NCBI RefSeq assembly: GCF_014251995.1
Contig: NZ_CP059205.1
Span: 558,001 to 622,000 of the forward strand
From: Blattabacterium cuenoti
Lineage (GTDB): Bacteria; Bacteroidota; Bacteroidia; Flavobacteriales; Blattabacteriaceae
Length of the DNA: 64,000 nucleotides
Direction of reading: 5' to 3'
A program made the position numbers and the translations under genes. Below the pieces are notes generated by a model. The model had not been told where the DNA came from. It worked only from the letters and a program-made list of their open reading frames with translations, and made no database searches. Shown here piece by piece: positions 22,070-32,082 of this stretch (the stretch's first letter is position 1; every line of letters starts with the position of its first letter).

Positions 22070-23620
22070 ATGCATAAAAACAAAAAATTAGATGATCTTC
22101 TTTTATTAATTCAAACTTTATCAAAATCAGAGAAAAGAAATTTCAAACTTTATTCTAATCGTATAAAAAAAAATAAGCATGCTAAGTTCATGAAACTTTT
22201 TGAAGTGATGAGTAAAATAAACTTTTATGATGAAAAAAAGATATTAAAAAGTACACCTATAAACAAAACGCAATTATCTAATGTAAAAGCATATTTGTAT
22301 CAACAAATTTTAATTAGTTTAAAACTAAAACATACTAAAGAAAACCATGATATACAAATACGTGAATATTTAGATTTTTCTAAAATATTATATAATAAAG
22401 GTTTATATATACAAAGTTTAAAATTATTGGAAAAATCAAAAATTATTGCCAGAAATTATGAATATAATACAATTCTTTTAGAATTAGTAGAATTTGAAAA
22501 AATGATAGAATCTCAACATATAACAAGGAGTATTTATTCTAAATCAGGAGAATTATCAATAGAATCTCAAGAATTAATAGAAAAAATACATTGTAACAAT
22601 GCTTTATCTAATATTTCTTTAGAACTATATGGTTTATACCTAAAAGTAGGATGTGTAAAAAATGAAAAAGATAAAGTGTTTATAGAAACATATTTTCGTA
22701 CAAATTTACCAAAATTTGATATTGAAAAACTTAGTTTTTACGAAAAATTATTCTTGTATCAGGCTCAAGTATGGTATCATTATATACGACAAGACTTTAT
22801 TATGTGTTATAGATCATCTTATAAATGGGTTAAACTATTTCAAAATCACAAAAAAGAAAAAAAAGAATCTCCCGTAAGTTACTTAAAAGGATATCACTAT
22901 TTATTAGATAGTTTATTTTTTTTAAATCACTATTCAAAATTTGTTGATGTATTAAATAAATTTGAAAAAGAAGTTAAAAATGGAGAATTCCTGATTAATG
23001 GAAATACAAAAATATTGATTTTTATGTATTTATATACTAATCGTATTAATAAACATTACATGGAAGGAAGTTTTTCTGAAGGAGTAAAGAAAATAATTCC
23101 ATCTTTATTTATGGATTTAAAGAAAATTTCCAATCGTTTAGATTCCCATTATATTATGGTTCTTTATTATAAAATTGCTTGTTTGTATTTCGGAAGTGGA
23201 GATAATGAAAATACTATTTTATATTTATTAAAGATTATAGAAAATAAAAAAAAGGATTTACGTAAAGATTTACAATGCTTTGCAAGAATCTTATATTTAA
23301 TTGCTTGTTATGAAAGTGGTTTAGATGAAAATATGGATCAAAAAATTCAATCTGCATACAGATTTTTCGTTAAAATGGGAGATTGGTATATTGTACAAAA
23401 GAAAATTATTCACTTTTTTAAAAATCTTGGTAAGGTATATCCACATCAAATAAAAAATCAATTTAAAAAATTGAAAGAAAAATTAATTAAATATTATGAC
23501 CATCCTTATGAAAAAAGAACTTTCCTATATTTAGATATCATTTCCTGGTTGAATTCAAAAATAGAAAATAAATCTGTAGAAATTATTATAAAAGAAAAAT
23601 TTGAAAAATTCCAGAAATAA
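22070..23620 (+). CDS. Conserved alpha-helical (TPR-like) protein of unknown function
   Basis: I do not recognise a named family. From ATG at 22070 the protein has 516 residues and begins 'MHKNKKLDDLLLLIQTLSKS'. A GTG at 22037 in frame would add 11 residues without clear benefit. The sequence is rich in Leu, Lys, Tyr and Glu and is arranged in helix-length units of about 30-40 residues (for example around 95-125 and 330-400). This resembles tetratricopeptide-type solenoids. No signal peptide, membrane segment or catalytic motif is seen. It is monocistronic between divergent leuA and tyrS. Similar long helical proteins starting 'KSEKRNFKLY' occur in Bacteroidetes, so I think it is an inherited gene kept under selection, function unknown. 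Confidence 0.75.
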   Translation: MHKNKKLDDLLLLIQTLSKSEKRNFKLYSNRIKKNKHAKFMKLFEVMSKINFYDEKKILKSTPINKTQLSNVKAYLYQQILISLKLKHTKENHDIQIREYLDFSKILYNKGLYIQSLKLLEKSKIIARNYEYNTILLELVEFEKMIESQHITRSIYSKSGELSIESQELIEKIHCNNALSNISLELYGLYLKVGCVKNEKDKVFIETYFRTNLPKFDIEKLSFYEKLFLYQAQVWYHYIRQDFIMCYRSSYKWVKLFQNHKKEKKESPVSYLKGYHYLLDSLFFLNHYSKFVDVLNKFEKEVKNGEFLINGNTKILIFMYLYTNRINKHYMEGSFSEGVKKIIPSLFMDLKKISNRLDSHYIMVLYYKIACLYFGSGDNENTILYLLKIIENKKKDLRKDLQCFARILYLIACYESGLDENMDQKIQSAYRFFVKMGDWYIVQKKIIHFFKNLGKVYPHQIKNQFKKLKEKLIKYYDHPYEKRTFLYLDIISWLNSKIENKSVEIIIKEKFEKFQK

Positions 23621-23748
23621 AATTTAGTTTTTTATAAAAATTTTTCTTGGAAAAAATATCATTAGAAATTATAAAAATAATTTCATCTAATATATAATGA
23701 ATAAAAAATTTGATTTATTTTTTCATATATTAAGAAAATATGTAGAAA

Positions 23749-25020
23749 ATGGAAAAAAGTATCATTAATGAACTCTCATGGAGAGGATTAATAAAAAATA
23801 AAGTTCCAAATATAGAAAATCAACTAAAGAAACCTATTACAATGTATATAGGTTTTGATCCAACATCTGACTCTCTTCATTTGGGTAATTTAGTTCCTCT
23901 TATTATCCTAATTCATTTTCAAAAAATGGGGCATAAATCATTAATATTGATTGGGGGGGCTACAGGATTTATAGGAGATCCTTCTGGAAAGGAAGATAGT
24001 AGAATTTTTCTCAGTCAAAAAATTTTGAAAAAAAATTCAGATCTCATAAAAAATCAAATATTGAGACTTTTAAAGACTCATTTAGAAAATGTAGAACTAT
24101 TAAATAATTTAGATTGGATTAAAGATATCTCTTTTTTAGAATTTATTCGTGATATTGGAAAGTGTTTCACTGTTAATTATATGATTTCTAAAGAAACTGT
24201 AAAAAAGCGAATTAATGATAATAAGAACGGAATTTCTTTTACTGAATTTTCTTATTCTCTTATACAAGGATATGATTTTTTATATTTAAATCAAATTAAA
24301 AATTGTCTCCTACAAATAGGAGGTTCTGACCAGTGGGGAAACATTACAACAGGGATAGAATTAATAAGAAAAAAAACTGGAAAAAAAGCATATGGACTTA
24401 CTTTTCCTTTAATAACTAAACCTAATGGAAAAAAATTTGGAAAAAGTGAAAAAGGAGAAAATATATGGTTAGATAAAAGTAAAACTTCTCCGTATAAATT
24501 TTACCAGTTTTGGATGAACATATCTGATCTTGAGATAGAAAGGTATATAAAGATATATACCTTTCTATCTCAAGAAAGAACTAATGAATTAATTAGTCAA
24601 CATAGAAAAAATCCAAACAAGAGATTATTACAAAAAAAACTAGCTTATGAAATTACAAAATGGATTCATGGAAATGAAACTACAAAAGAAATTATTGAAA
24701 TAACAAATGTATTATTTGATAAAAATAATGAAAACTTACGCCTTTTAAGTCAAAAAATTCTAATTTCCATATATAATAATATTCCGCATATGATGCTTGC
24801 TTATGAAGAATTTAAAAAAGGAATTTTTTTATTAGATCTTTTAAGTAATTTTTTTTGTTCTAAAAGTAATGCTAATCGTGCTTTAAAAGCAAATTCAATT
24901 TATTTAAACAAAAAATCAATAAAAGAAAATATCCTATTAAAAAAAGATAATATTATAGGAAATAAATATATTTTATTCCAATTTGGAAAGAAAGAATTCT
25001 TTATTATAAAAATTGAATAA
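23749..25020 (+). CDS. tyrS: Tyrosyl-tRNA synthetase
   Basis: Charges tRNA-Tyr. The 423-residue class I synthetase has a HIGH-type motif in 'DSLHLGNLVPL', tyrosine-binding 'GGSDQWGNITTG', and a KMSKS-type loop 'KKFGKSEKGENIWLD'. A C-terminal S4-like domain ('SNANRALKANSIYLN') is present. An exceptional perfect inverted repeat lies in the coding sequence at 24528-24575, encoding the segment around 'LEIERYIKIYTFLSQ', which still fits the family. Upstream is a 128-bp AT-rich gap. Confidence 0.96.
   Translation: MEKSIINELSWRGLIKNKVPNIENQLKKPITMYIGFDPTSDSLHLGNLVPLIILIHFQKMGHKSLILIGGATGFIGDPSGKEDSRIFLSQKILKKNSDLIKNQILRLLKTHLENVELLNNLDWIKDISFLEFIRDIGKCFTVNYMISKETVKKRINDNKNGISFTEFSYSLIQGYDFLYLNQIKNCLLQIGGSDQWGNITTGIELIRKKTGKKAYGLTFPLITKPNGKKFGKSEKGENIWLDKSKTSPYKFYQFWMNISDLEIERYIKIYTFLSQERTNELISQHRKNPNKRLLQKKLAYEITKWIHGNETTKEIIEITNVLFDKNNENLRLLSQKILISIYNNIPHMMLAYEEFKKGIFLLDLLSNFFCSKSNANRALKANSIYLNKKSIKENILLKKDNIIGNKYILFQFGKKEFFIIKIE
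24528..24575. repeat. Perfect 22-bp inverted repeat with 4-nt loop inside tyrS
   Basis: Left arm 24528-24549, loop AAGA at 24550-24553, right arm 24554-24575. All 22 positions pair, six of them G-C. It lies in the middle of the tyrS coding sequence and keeps the frame and a family-like peptide. As mRNA or single-stranded DNA it would fold into a long hairpin. The neighbouring bases (A at 24527 and 24576) do not pair. Confidence 0.95.
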
Positions 25021-25031
25021 TTTAAATAATT

Positions 25032-25919
25032 TTAATATCCAAAAAATTTCAATTTTTTATAATTATATCTCCATTTTGGAGAAACTTTTACATAGAATTC
25101 TAATTCTATTTTTTTTTTCAAAAACAATTCTATGCTTTTTATAGAAAGAAATTTCAATTTTTTAAGAGAATTTCTATTTTTTCCAATTAAAATCAATTTT
25201 TGGGAATCACGTTCTACATATATATATGACGATATATAAATACTATTTTTTTTTTCTTTAAAAAGAATTGTATCTATTTCTACAGAATAAGGGATTTCTT
25301 GTTTATATAAACAAAATATTTTTTCCCTAATTATTTCGTTAACAAAAAAACGTTCAGATTTATTGCTAAATAATTCTTTGGGATAATAAGGAGGATGTTC
25401 AGATAATAATGATATTATTTTTTTCATTAAAAAATCTTGATTTGTTTTTTTTATTGCAGATATTGGTAATATTTCCGAATTAGGAAATAGTTTTTTCCAA
25501 TAATTAACTGAATCATGTAATATATTATTATAATATTTCATTTTTATTTTGTCTATCTTATTAATTAAGATAATAATAGGAACATTTATTTTTTTAATTT
25601 CATTAAAGAACATTGGAAAATTTCTTAATTTTCCAACCTCTGTCATTAACAATATGATATCTGCATCTTCTAACGATTTTTTAACATATTGCATCATAAT
25701 TTTTTGCATAGGATAAACAGGAGTAATTATTCCCGGAGTATCAGAAAAAATAATTTGAAAATTATGTTCATTAATAATTCCTAATATTCTATGACGTGTA
25801 GTTTGGGGTTTACATGTGATTATAGAAATCTTTTCTCCTACTAAAGAATTTAGTAATGTAGATTTTCCTGTATTAGGAAGACCTATAATATTAACAAATC
25901 CAGATTTATGAACATCCAT
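25032..25919 (-). CDS. era: GTPase Era
   Basis: Ribosome-assembly GTPase that binds the 3' end of 16S rRNA. From ATG at 25919 the protein has 295 residues and begins 'MDVHKSGFVNIIGLPNTGKS', with G1 'GLPNTGKST', G3 'SDTPGI' and G4 'INKIDKI'. A C-terminal KH domain carries the end ('KIELEFYVKVSPKWRYN'). A TTG at 25928 in frame would add three residues; ATG fits the family better. It follows clpB closely and is convergent with tyrS (11-bp gap). Confidence 0.93.
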   Translation of the reverse strand: MDVHKSGFVNIIGLPNTGKSTLLNSLVGEKISIITCKPQTTRHRILGIINEHNFQIIFSDTPGIITPVYPMQKIMMQYVKKSLEDADIILLMTEVGKLRNFPMFFNEIKKINVPIIILINKIDKIKMKYYNNILHDSVNYWKKLFPNSEILPISAIKKTNQDFLMKKIISLLSEHPPYYPKELFSNKSERFFVNEIIREKIFCLYKQEIPYSVEIDTILFKEKKNSIYISSYIYVERDSQKLILIGKNRNSLKKLKFLSIKSIELFLKKKIELEFYVKVSPKWRYNYKKLKFFGY

Positions 25920-25928
25920 TTTTTTCAA

Positions 25929-28568
25929 TTACTCTGAAGAAGGGTTTACATTTTCTAATTTTTCTGATCGACGAAAAACAATTCCTTTTTCTTTAAAAAA
26001 ATCTATTAATATTTTATTATTTTTTTGTATTTTTTCCCCAAGTATTTCTTTGGAAAGATTATTTAAGATGTCATGTTGAATTACTCTTTTTAACGGTCTA
26101 GCCCCAAAATGGGGGTCATATCCTTTTTCTGCTAAATATTCTATGGCTTCATGAGTAGATTCTATAAAAATAGAATTATTTTCTAGTAATAAACTACTTA
26201 ATTTTTTCATTTGTAACTTTACAATATCTTTAATTTCTTTTTTAGAGAGGGGTTTGAATAAAATTATTTCATCAATACGATTAATAAATTCGGGTCTTAC
26301 AACATTTTTTAACAAATTTATTAAAGATTTTTTTATAACCTTCATTTGAAGGTAAGACATTTCTTGATTATTATTTATATTCTCTTGAATTAGATCTGAT
26401 CCTATATTAGAAGTCATGATAATAATAGAATTTGTAAAATTAACTGTTCTTCCTTTATTATCTGTTAATCTTCCATCATCTAAAACTTGCAATAATATAT
26501 TAAAAATATCCGAATGAGCTTTTTCTATTTCGTCTAATAAAATAACACTATAAGGGCGCCTTCGTATTGCTTCTGTTAATTGTCCACTTTCATCATAACC
26601 TATATATCCAGGAGGAGCTCCTATAAGTCTACTAACAGAATGTCGTTCTTGATATTCACTCATATCTATACGAACCATATTATTTTCATCATCGAATAAA
26701 TATTCTGCTAAAGTTTTAGCAAGCTCTGTTTTTCCTACTCCTGTACTTCCCATAAATAAGAAAGATCCTATAGGTCTTTTTTCATCTTTTAATCCAGCTC
26801 TAGAACGTCGTATTGCATCTGCTACAGATTTAATAGCGTCATCTTGACCTATAACTCGTTTATGTAATTTATTTTCCAAAAATAATAATTTTTGTTTCTC
26901 GCTTTGTAACATTTTGGTAACAGGAATTCCCGTCCATTTAGATACAACTTGAGCTATATCTTCTTTAGATACTTCTTCTTGTATCATTTTTTTTCCTTTA
27001 TTCTCTTGTTTTTTTAATTCATTTTCAAATTCTTTTATTTTTTTTTCTTCTTCTTTTATTTTTCCATATCTCAACTCTGCTACTTTACCATAATCTCCCA
27101 ATCTTTCAGATTGTTCAGCCTCAAATTTAAAATTTTCTATTTTATCTTTAGATTTTTGTATTCCTTCAACTAAATCCTTTTCATTTTTCCATTGATTTTG
27201 TAATTTTATTTCTTTCTCACTTAACTTTAATAACTCTTTTTTTAAAGGAATTAATTGTTTTTCATCATTTTCTCTTTTCAAGGCTTCTATTTGTATTTCC
27301 ATGTGCATAATTTTTCTATGCAACGTATCCAATTCTTCAGGTTTTGAATTAATTTCCATTCTTAATTTTGAAGCAGCTTCGTCCACAAGATCTATAGCTT
27401 TATCAGGTAAAAATCGTTCATTGATATAACGTTTCGATAATTCAACAGCTGCTATAATAGACTCATCTTTAATTCTTACTTTATGATGACTTTCATATTT
27501 TTCTTTAATTCCACGTAATATAGATATAGTATCAGCAATAGAAGGTTCATTTACATATACTTGTTGAAATCTTCTTTCTAAAGCTTTGTCTATTCTAAAA
27601 TATTTTTGATATTCGTTTAAAGTTGTAGCTCCTATAGCTCGTAGTTCTCCTCTTGCTAGTGCTGGTTTTAAAATATTTGCAGCATCTATAGCACCCTCTC
27701 CTCCTCCTGCTCCAATAAGAGTGTGAATTTCATCTATAAATAGAATAATTTCTCCATTTGAAAATGTTACTTCTTTAATAACAGATTTAAGTCTTTCTTC
27801 AAATTCCCCTTTATATTTTGCTCCTGCAATTAAAGAGGCCATGTCTAAAGAGAAAACTTGTTTATTTTTTAAATTATCTGGAATATCTCCATTAATAATA
27901 CGATGAGCTAATCCTTCAGCAATAGCTGTTTTACCAACACCTGGTTCTCCAATTAGAATTGGATTATTTTTTGTCCTTCTGGATAATATTTGTAAAACTC
28001 TTCGTATTTCTTCATCTCGTCCAATAACCGGATCTAATTTTCCTTTAGAAGCCAAATCGTTGAGATTTTTCGCATATCTTTCTAAAGAATTATAAGTCTT
28101 TTCAGTTAGAGGAGAAACTATATTACCAATTTTTTTTCTGATATTTTTAATAATTTCTTTAATATCCCTCTCTGTAATTCCTTGGTTAATTAGTAACTGA
28201 GATGTTTTATCTGAATTCATAAAAATTCCATAAAAAATATGTTCTACAGAAATAAATTCATCTTTTAATGTTTGAGCATAATTTTCCGCTATATTTAACA
28301 TTTTTGTTACATGTAAACTGAAATATTGAGAGAAAGATCCACTTATAACTTTTGGATAAGAAAAGATAATCCGATCTAATTCTAATATTATCGGTTGATA
28401 ATCAACTTTCAACTTTTTGAATATAAAAGGTATTACATTTTTTTCCTTTTTTAAAAGAGACCATAAAATATGAGAATTTTCAATAGATTGTTGATGATTC
28501 TTTAATGCAATATTTTGTGCTTCTTGTATTATCTCTTGAGATTTTACAGTAAACTTACTGAAGTTCAT
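25929..28568 (-). CDS. clpB: ATP-dependent chaperone ClpB
   Basis: Hexameric disaggregase that rescues aggregated proteins with DnaK. The 879-residue protein has the Clp N domain (1-145), AAA1 with Walker A '[15 protein letters not shown]', a long charged coiled-coil middle domain (about 405-535), and AAA2 with '[15 protein letters not shown]', '[18 protein letters not shown]' and '[14 protein letters not shown]'. The middle domain marks it as ClpB rather than ClpA or ClpC. Divergent from prfB across 109 bp; era follows it. Confidence 0.95.
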   Translation of the reverse strand: MNFSKFTVKSQEIIQEAQNIALKNHQQSIENSHILWSLLKKEKNVIPFIFKKLKVDYQPIILELDRIIFSYPKVISGSFSQYFSLHVTKMLNIAENYAQTLKDEFISVEHIFYGIFMNSDKTSQLLINQGITERDIKEIIKNIRKKIGNIVSPLTEKTYNSLERYAKNLNDLASKGKLDPVIGRDEEIRRVLQILSRRTKNNPILIGEPGVGKTAIAEGLAHRIINGDIPDNLKNKQVFSLDMASLIAGAKYKGEFEERLKSVIKEVTFSNGEIILFIDEIHTLIGAGGGEGAIDAANILKPALARGELRAIGATTLNEYQKYFRIDKALERRFQQVYVNEPSIADTISILRGIKEKYESHHKVRIKDESIIAAVELSKRYINERFLPDKAIDLVDEAASKLRMEINSKPEELDTLHRKIMHMEIQIEALKRENDEKQLIPLKKELLKLSEKEIKLQNQWKNEKDLVEGIQKSKDKIENFKFEAEQSERLGDYGKVAELRYGKIKEEEKKIKEFENELKKQENKGKKMIQEEVSKEDIAQVVSKWTGIPVTKMLQSEKQKLLFLENKLHKRVIGQDDAIKSVADAIRRSRAGLKDEKRPIGSFLFMGSTGVGKTELAKTLAEYLFDDENNMVRIDMSEYQERHSVSRLIGAPPGYIGYDESGQLTEAIRRRPYSVILLDEIEKAHSDIFNILLQVLDDGRLTDNKGRTVNFTNSIIIMTSNIGSDLIQENINNNQEMSYLQMKVIKKSLINLLKNVVRPEFINRIDEIILFKPLSKKEIKDIVKLQMKKLSSLLLENNSIFIESTHEAIEYLAEKGYDPHFGARPLKRVIQHDILNNLSKEILGEKIQKNNKILIDFFKEKGIVFRRSEKLENVNPSSE

Positions 28569-28677
28569 AATGGAAATAAAATTTTTATCTTCATTTACAG
28601 TTGTAAATTACAAAATAACTATAAAAACATTTATGATCTAACAAAATTTTTTAAAAATATTTACTTTCGTATTTATT

Positions 28678-29769
28678 ATGATAAAAAAAGAAGATATTCA
28701 ATCTATTTCAGAGAGAATTCAAAAAATTCACGACTTTTTAAAAGTGGATGAAATTGAAAAATCTTTTAATAAAGAGAAAAAAAAAATGTCAAATCCTGAT
28801 TTTTGGAAGAATTATAAAAAACATGAAAATTTTATAAAGAATATGCATAATATGAAAAAATGCATAAAAGAATTTAACAATTTAAAAAATTATCTAGAAG
28901 AATTGGAGATAATATTCTCGCTTTCCAAAGAAGAGGATTTAGAAAAAGAATTTGAAATTCAATTGTGTAAAACCGAAAAATTACTATCAAATTTGGAATT
29001 AAAAAGTCTTTTATCAGAAAAAGAAGATTCTTTTAAAGCTATTTTACAAATTTCTTCTGGAGCAGGAGGAACCGAAAGTTGTGATTGGTCATCAATGTTA
29101 ATGAGAATGTATCTTATGTGGGCTGAAAAACATAATTTTTCCGTCAAAAAAATAAATTTTATATCTGGAGATATTACTGGAATTAAATCTGTTACTTTAG
29201 AAATAGATGGCGTCTATGCTTTTGGTTATTTAAAAGGAGAAAATGGGGTACATAGATTAATACGAATATCTCCATTTGATAGTAATTCTAAACGTCATAC
29301 TTCTTTTTCTTCTGTCTATGTTTATCCTATGATAGAAAATAATATAGAAATTAACATTAAAGTTTCTGATATTCAATGGGAAACTTTTCGTTCTAGTGGA
29401 GCAGGAGGACAAAATGTAAATAAAGTTGAAACAGGAGTCAGATTACGTCATTATCCTACAGGGATCACTATAGAAAATACAGAATCTCGTTCTCAAATAC
29501 AAAATAGACAAAAAGCTTTACAACTTTTAAAATCCAGATTATTTGAAATGGAATTAATGAAAAAAAATAAGAAAAAAGAAAAAATAAAATCAGAAAAGAA
29601 AAAGATAGAATGGGGATCACAAATACGTAGTTATATTATGCATCCTTACAAATTAGTTAAGGATTTGAGAACAGGCTATGAAACTACAAAAGTACAATCT
29701 GTAATGGACGGAGAGATAGACGTTTTTTTAAAAAAATTTTTGATGCATAAAAAAAATAAAGAAATTTAA
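28678..29769 (+). CDS. prfB: Peptide chain release factor 2 (no programmed frameshift)
   Basis: Terminates translation at UAA and UGA. The 363-residue protein has the RF2 'SPF' stop-recognition tripeptide at 198-200 and the catalytic 'GGQ' at 243-245 in '[15 protein letters not shown]'. In most bacteria the prfB frame is broken by an in-frame UGA around codon 25 and read by +1 frameshifting. Here the equivalent region ('[15 protein letters not shown]', 17-30) is open in one frame. UGA is a used stop in this window (pckA, aroQ, rpmH), so RF2 is needed. Confidence 0.95.
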   Translation: MIKKEDIQSISERIQKIHDFLKVDEIEKSFNKEKKKMSNPDFWKNYKKHENFIKNMHNMKKCIKEFNNLKNYLEELEIIFSLSKEEDLEKEFEIQLCKTEKLLSNLELKSLLSEKEDSFKAILQISSGAGGTESCDWSSMLMRMYLMWAEKHNFSVKKINFISGDITGIKSVTLEIDGVYAFGYLKGENGVHRLIRISPFDSNSKRHTSFSSVYVYPMIENNIEINIKVSDIQWETFRSSGAGGQNVNKVETGVRLRHYPTGITIENTESRSQIQNRQKALQLLKSRLFEMELMKKNKKKEKIKSEKKKIEWGSQIRSYIMHPYKLVKDLRTGYETTKVQSVMDGEIDVFLKKFLMHKKNKEI

Positions 29770-29808
29770 CCGTTTATTTATTTTAATATTTTTATTTAAT
29801 ACTTTTAC

Positions 29809-31200
29809 ATGAAAATTCGTTATTCTGATCTAATACATCAAACTTTCAATTTTCCTACTGAAGAGTTTTCCTTAAAAAATGATTTTTTAGAATTTCACGG
29901 TATTCCGTTAATAAATTTGATAAAACAATACGGAACTCCATTGAAATTCACATACTTACCAAAAATATCTCAAAATATAAAAAGAGCTAGGAAATGGTTT
30001 GAAAAAGCAATTCATTCTAATCAATATAATAATAAATATACTTATTGTTATTGCACAAAAAGTTCTCATTTTTCCTTTGTTTTAGAAGAAGCTTTAAAAA
30101 ATAACATTAGCATTGAAACTTCATACTCTTATGATATAGAAATTGTAAAAAATCTTTATAAAAAAGGAAAAACTAATAAAAAAATTGAGGTAATATGTAA
30201 TGGATTTAAAACAAAAAATTATATTGAAAACATATCAGAACTGATAAATAATGGTTTTTTAAATACAATTCCTATATTAGATAATCCGGATGAATTGGAG
30301 AAACTAAATTTAGTTATAAACCATCCATTTAAATTGGGTATACGAATAGCTTCTGAGGAAGAACCAAAATTTGAATTTTATACCTCTAGATTAGGAATAG
30401 GATATAAAGACATTATTATTTTTTATTTAAGCAAAATAAAAAATAACCCAAAAATAGAACTAAAAATGTTGCATTTTTTCATTAATACAGGAATAAAAGA
30501 TACTGCTTACTACTGGAATGAACTTTTTAAATGTTTGCATATTTATGCTAAGTTAAAAAAGGTAGCACCAGAATTAGATATCCTAAATATAGGAGGTGGT
30601 TTTCCAATAAAAACATCTATGTGTTTTAATTATGATTATGAATATATGGCTAATGAAATTGTTTATCAAATAAAAAAATTTTGTCAAGAAGAAAATATTT
30701 TTGAACCACATATATATACAGAATTTGGAGCCTATACGGTAGGAGAAAGTGGAGGAATATTATATAAAATACTTAGTCAAAAACGTCAAAATGATAGAGA
30801 AAAATGGAATATGATAGATAGTTCTTTTATGACTACACTTCCTGACACTTGGGCAATTAGCAGAAGATTTATTATGATGGCTATTAATCGTTGGAACGAT
30901 TTTTATGAAAGAGTTTTTTTAGGAGGATTGACGTGCGATAGCGATGATTATTATAATTCAGAACAACATATGAATGCTATATATCTACCTTTTTTTAATA
31001 AAAAAATTCCACTTTATATTGGATTTTTCAACACCGGAGCTTATCAAGACACAATTAGCGGATATGGAGGAGTTCACCATTGTTTAATTCCTCAACCTAT
31101 ACATATATTAATAAACTATGATAAAGAAAATAATTTAAAATATAAAGTATTTCGCCCATCACAAAAACCTGAAGAAATACTAAAAATATTAGGTTATTGA
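29809..31200 (+). CDS. speA: Arginine decarboxylase (short Bacteroidetes type, fold III PLP enzyme)
   Basis: Probable conversion of arginine to agmatine and CO2. The 463-residue protein resembles biosynthetic arginine decarboxylases but is much shorter than E. coli SpeA (about 650). Likely PLP lysine is Lys 84 in 'YCTKSSHF'. The phosphate-binding glycines are in 'NIGGGFP', followed by 'EFGAYTVGESGG', and the C-terminal active-site motif is 'GLTCDSDDYY'. The next gene, 10 bp on, encodes an arginase-family ureohydrolase, so a two-step route to putrescine and urea is implied. Another basic amino-acid decarboxylase specificity is possible but less likely. Confidence 0.85.
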   Translation: MKIRYSDLIHQTFNFPTEEFSLKNDFLEFHGIPLINLIKQYGTPLKFTYLPKISQNIKRARKWFEKAIHSNQYNNKYTYCYCTKSSHFSFVLEEALKNNISIETSYSYDIEIVKNLYKKGKTNKKIEVICNGFKTKNYIENISELINNGFLNTIPILDNPDELEKLNLVINHPFKLGIRIASEEEPKFEFYTSRLGIGYKDIIIFYLSKIKNNPKIELKMLHFFINTGIKDTAYYWNELFKCLHIYAKLKKVAPELDILNIGGGFPIKTSMCFNYDYEYMANEIVYQIKKFCQEENIFEPHIYTEFGAYTVGESGGILYKILSQKRQNDREKWNMIDSSFMTTLPDTWAISRRFIMMAINRWNDFYERVFLGGLTCDSDDYYNSEQHMNAIYLPFFNKKIPLYIGFFNTGAYQDTISGYGGVHHCLIPQPIHILINYDKENNLKYKVFRPSQKPEEILKILGY

Positions 31201-31210
31201 AAATTACTTT

Positions 31211-32077
31211 ATGACTAAAAAAACTTTTTCGGGAATATCTAAAAAATATTCTACATTAAAACAATCTAAAACGGTTTTAATACCAGTTCCGTTTGATTCT
31301 ACTCAAACATGGAGAAGAGGTTCAAAAGAAGGTCCAAAGGCTTTCTTGTCTGCATCAAAATATATAGAATTATATGATATTGAAACTAATTCAGAAGTAT
31401 ATAAAAGAGGAATTTTTATTGCTCCCTCCCCCATAAACAATAATTCGATCTCTTCTAAAAAAATGGTTGAAAAAGTATATAATACTATAAGAAAATATCT
31501 TCTTAAAGATAAATTTATCACTCTCATAGGAGGAGATCATTCTATATCTATAGGAAGTATTCGAGCTTTTGGAGAAAAATACCCAAATTTAAGTATCCTT
31601 CATATAGATGCACATATTGATTTACGTCCAAAATATAAAGGAGATCCATATAATCATGCATGTTCTATGCACGAAGCTTCTAAAAAATATTCCTTAATCC
31701 AAATAGGAATACGAAGTATGGATATAATTGAAAAAAAATTCCTTCAAGAAGGAAACGTTTTTTATATGCATGAAATTTATAAGAATGATTCATGGATGAA
31801 AAAAGCTATTCAAAAACTTTCAAAAAAAGTATTTATTAGTATAGATATAGATGCTTTCGATCCTAGTATAGCTCCTTCTATTGGAACTCCAGAACCAGGT
31901 GGACTAAATTGGTATACGACCTTAAAATTTTTTAAAAGGGTTTTTGAAAAAAAGGAAATAGTAGGGTTTGATATTGTTGAACTTTTACCAAATAAGAAAG
32001 AATTTTCTACAGATTTTTTAGCTGTTAAACTTTATTATAAACTATTATCATATAAATATGAATTAAAAAAGTCATAA
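31211..32077 (+). CDS. speB: Agmatinase (arginase/agmatinase family)
   Basis: Mn-dependent ureohydrolase. The 288-residue protein has all metal motifs: 'GGDHSI', 'LHIDAHIDLR' and 'SIDIDAFDPSIAP'. Position directly after arginine decarboxylase favours agmatine as substrate, giving putrescine and urea. Arginase (arginine to ornithine and urea) cannot be excluded from sequence by eye. The C-terminal part ('GFDIVELLPNKKE') is typical. In Blattabacterium, urea would feed urease, which is not in this window. Likely operon with speA, cmk and fabG. Confidence 0.86.
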   Translation: MTKKTFSGISKKYSTLKQSKTVLIPVPFDSTQTWRRGSKEGPKAFLSASKYIELYDIETNSEVYKRGIFIAPSPINNNSISSKKMVEKVYNTIRKYLLKDKFITLIGGDHSISIGSIRAFGEKYPNLSILHIDAHIDLRPKYKGDPYNHACSMHEASKKYSLIQIGIRSMDIIEKKFLQEGNVFYMHEIYKNDSWMKKAIQKLSKKVFISIDIDAFDPSIAPSIGTPEPGGLNWYTTLKFFKRVFEKKEIVGFDIVELLPNKKEFSTDFLAVKLYYKLLSYKYELKKS

Positions 32078-32082
32078 TCACT

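Noticed and set aside
28515..28751. Open frame ending in TGA inside prfB, considered as a pre-frameshift segment of RF2
   Set aside because: It is in another frame and lacks RF2 N-terminal similarity; the RF2 N-terminus is fully encoded in the main frame from 28678.
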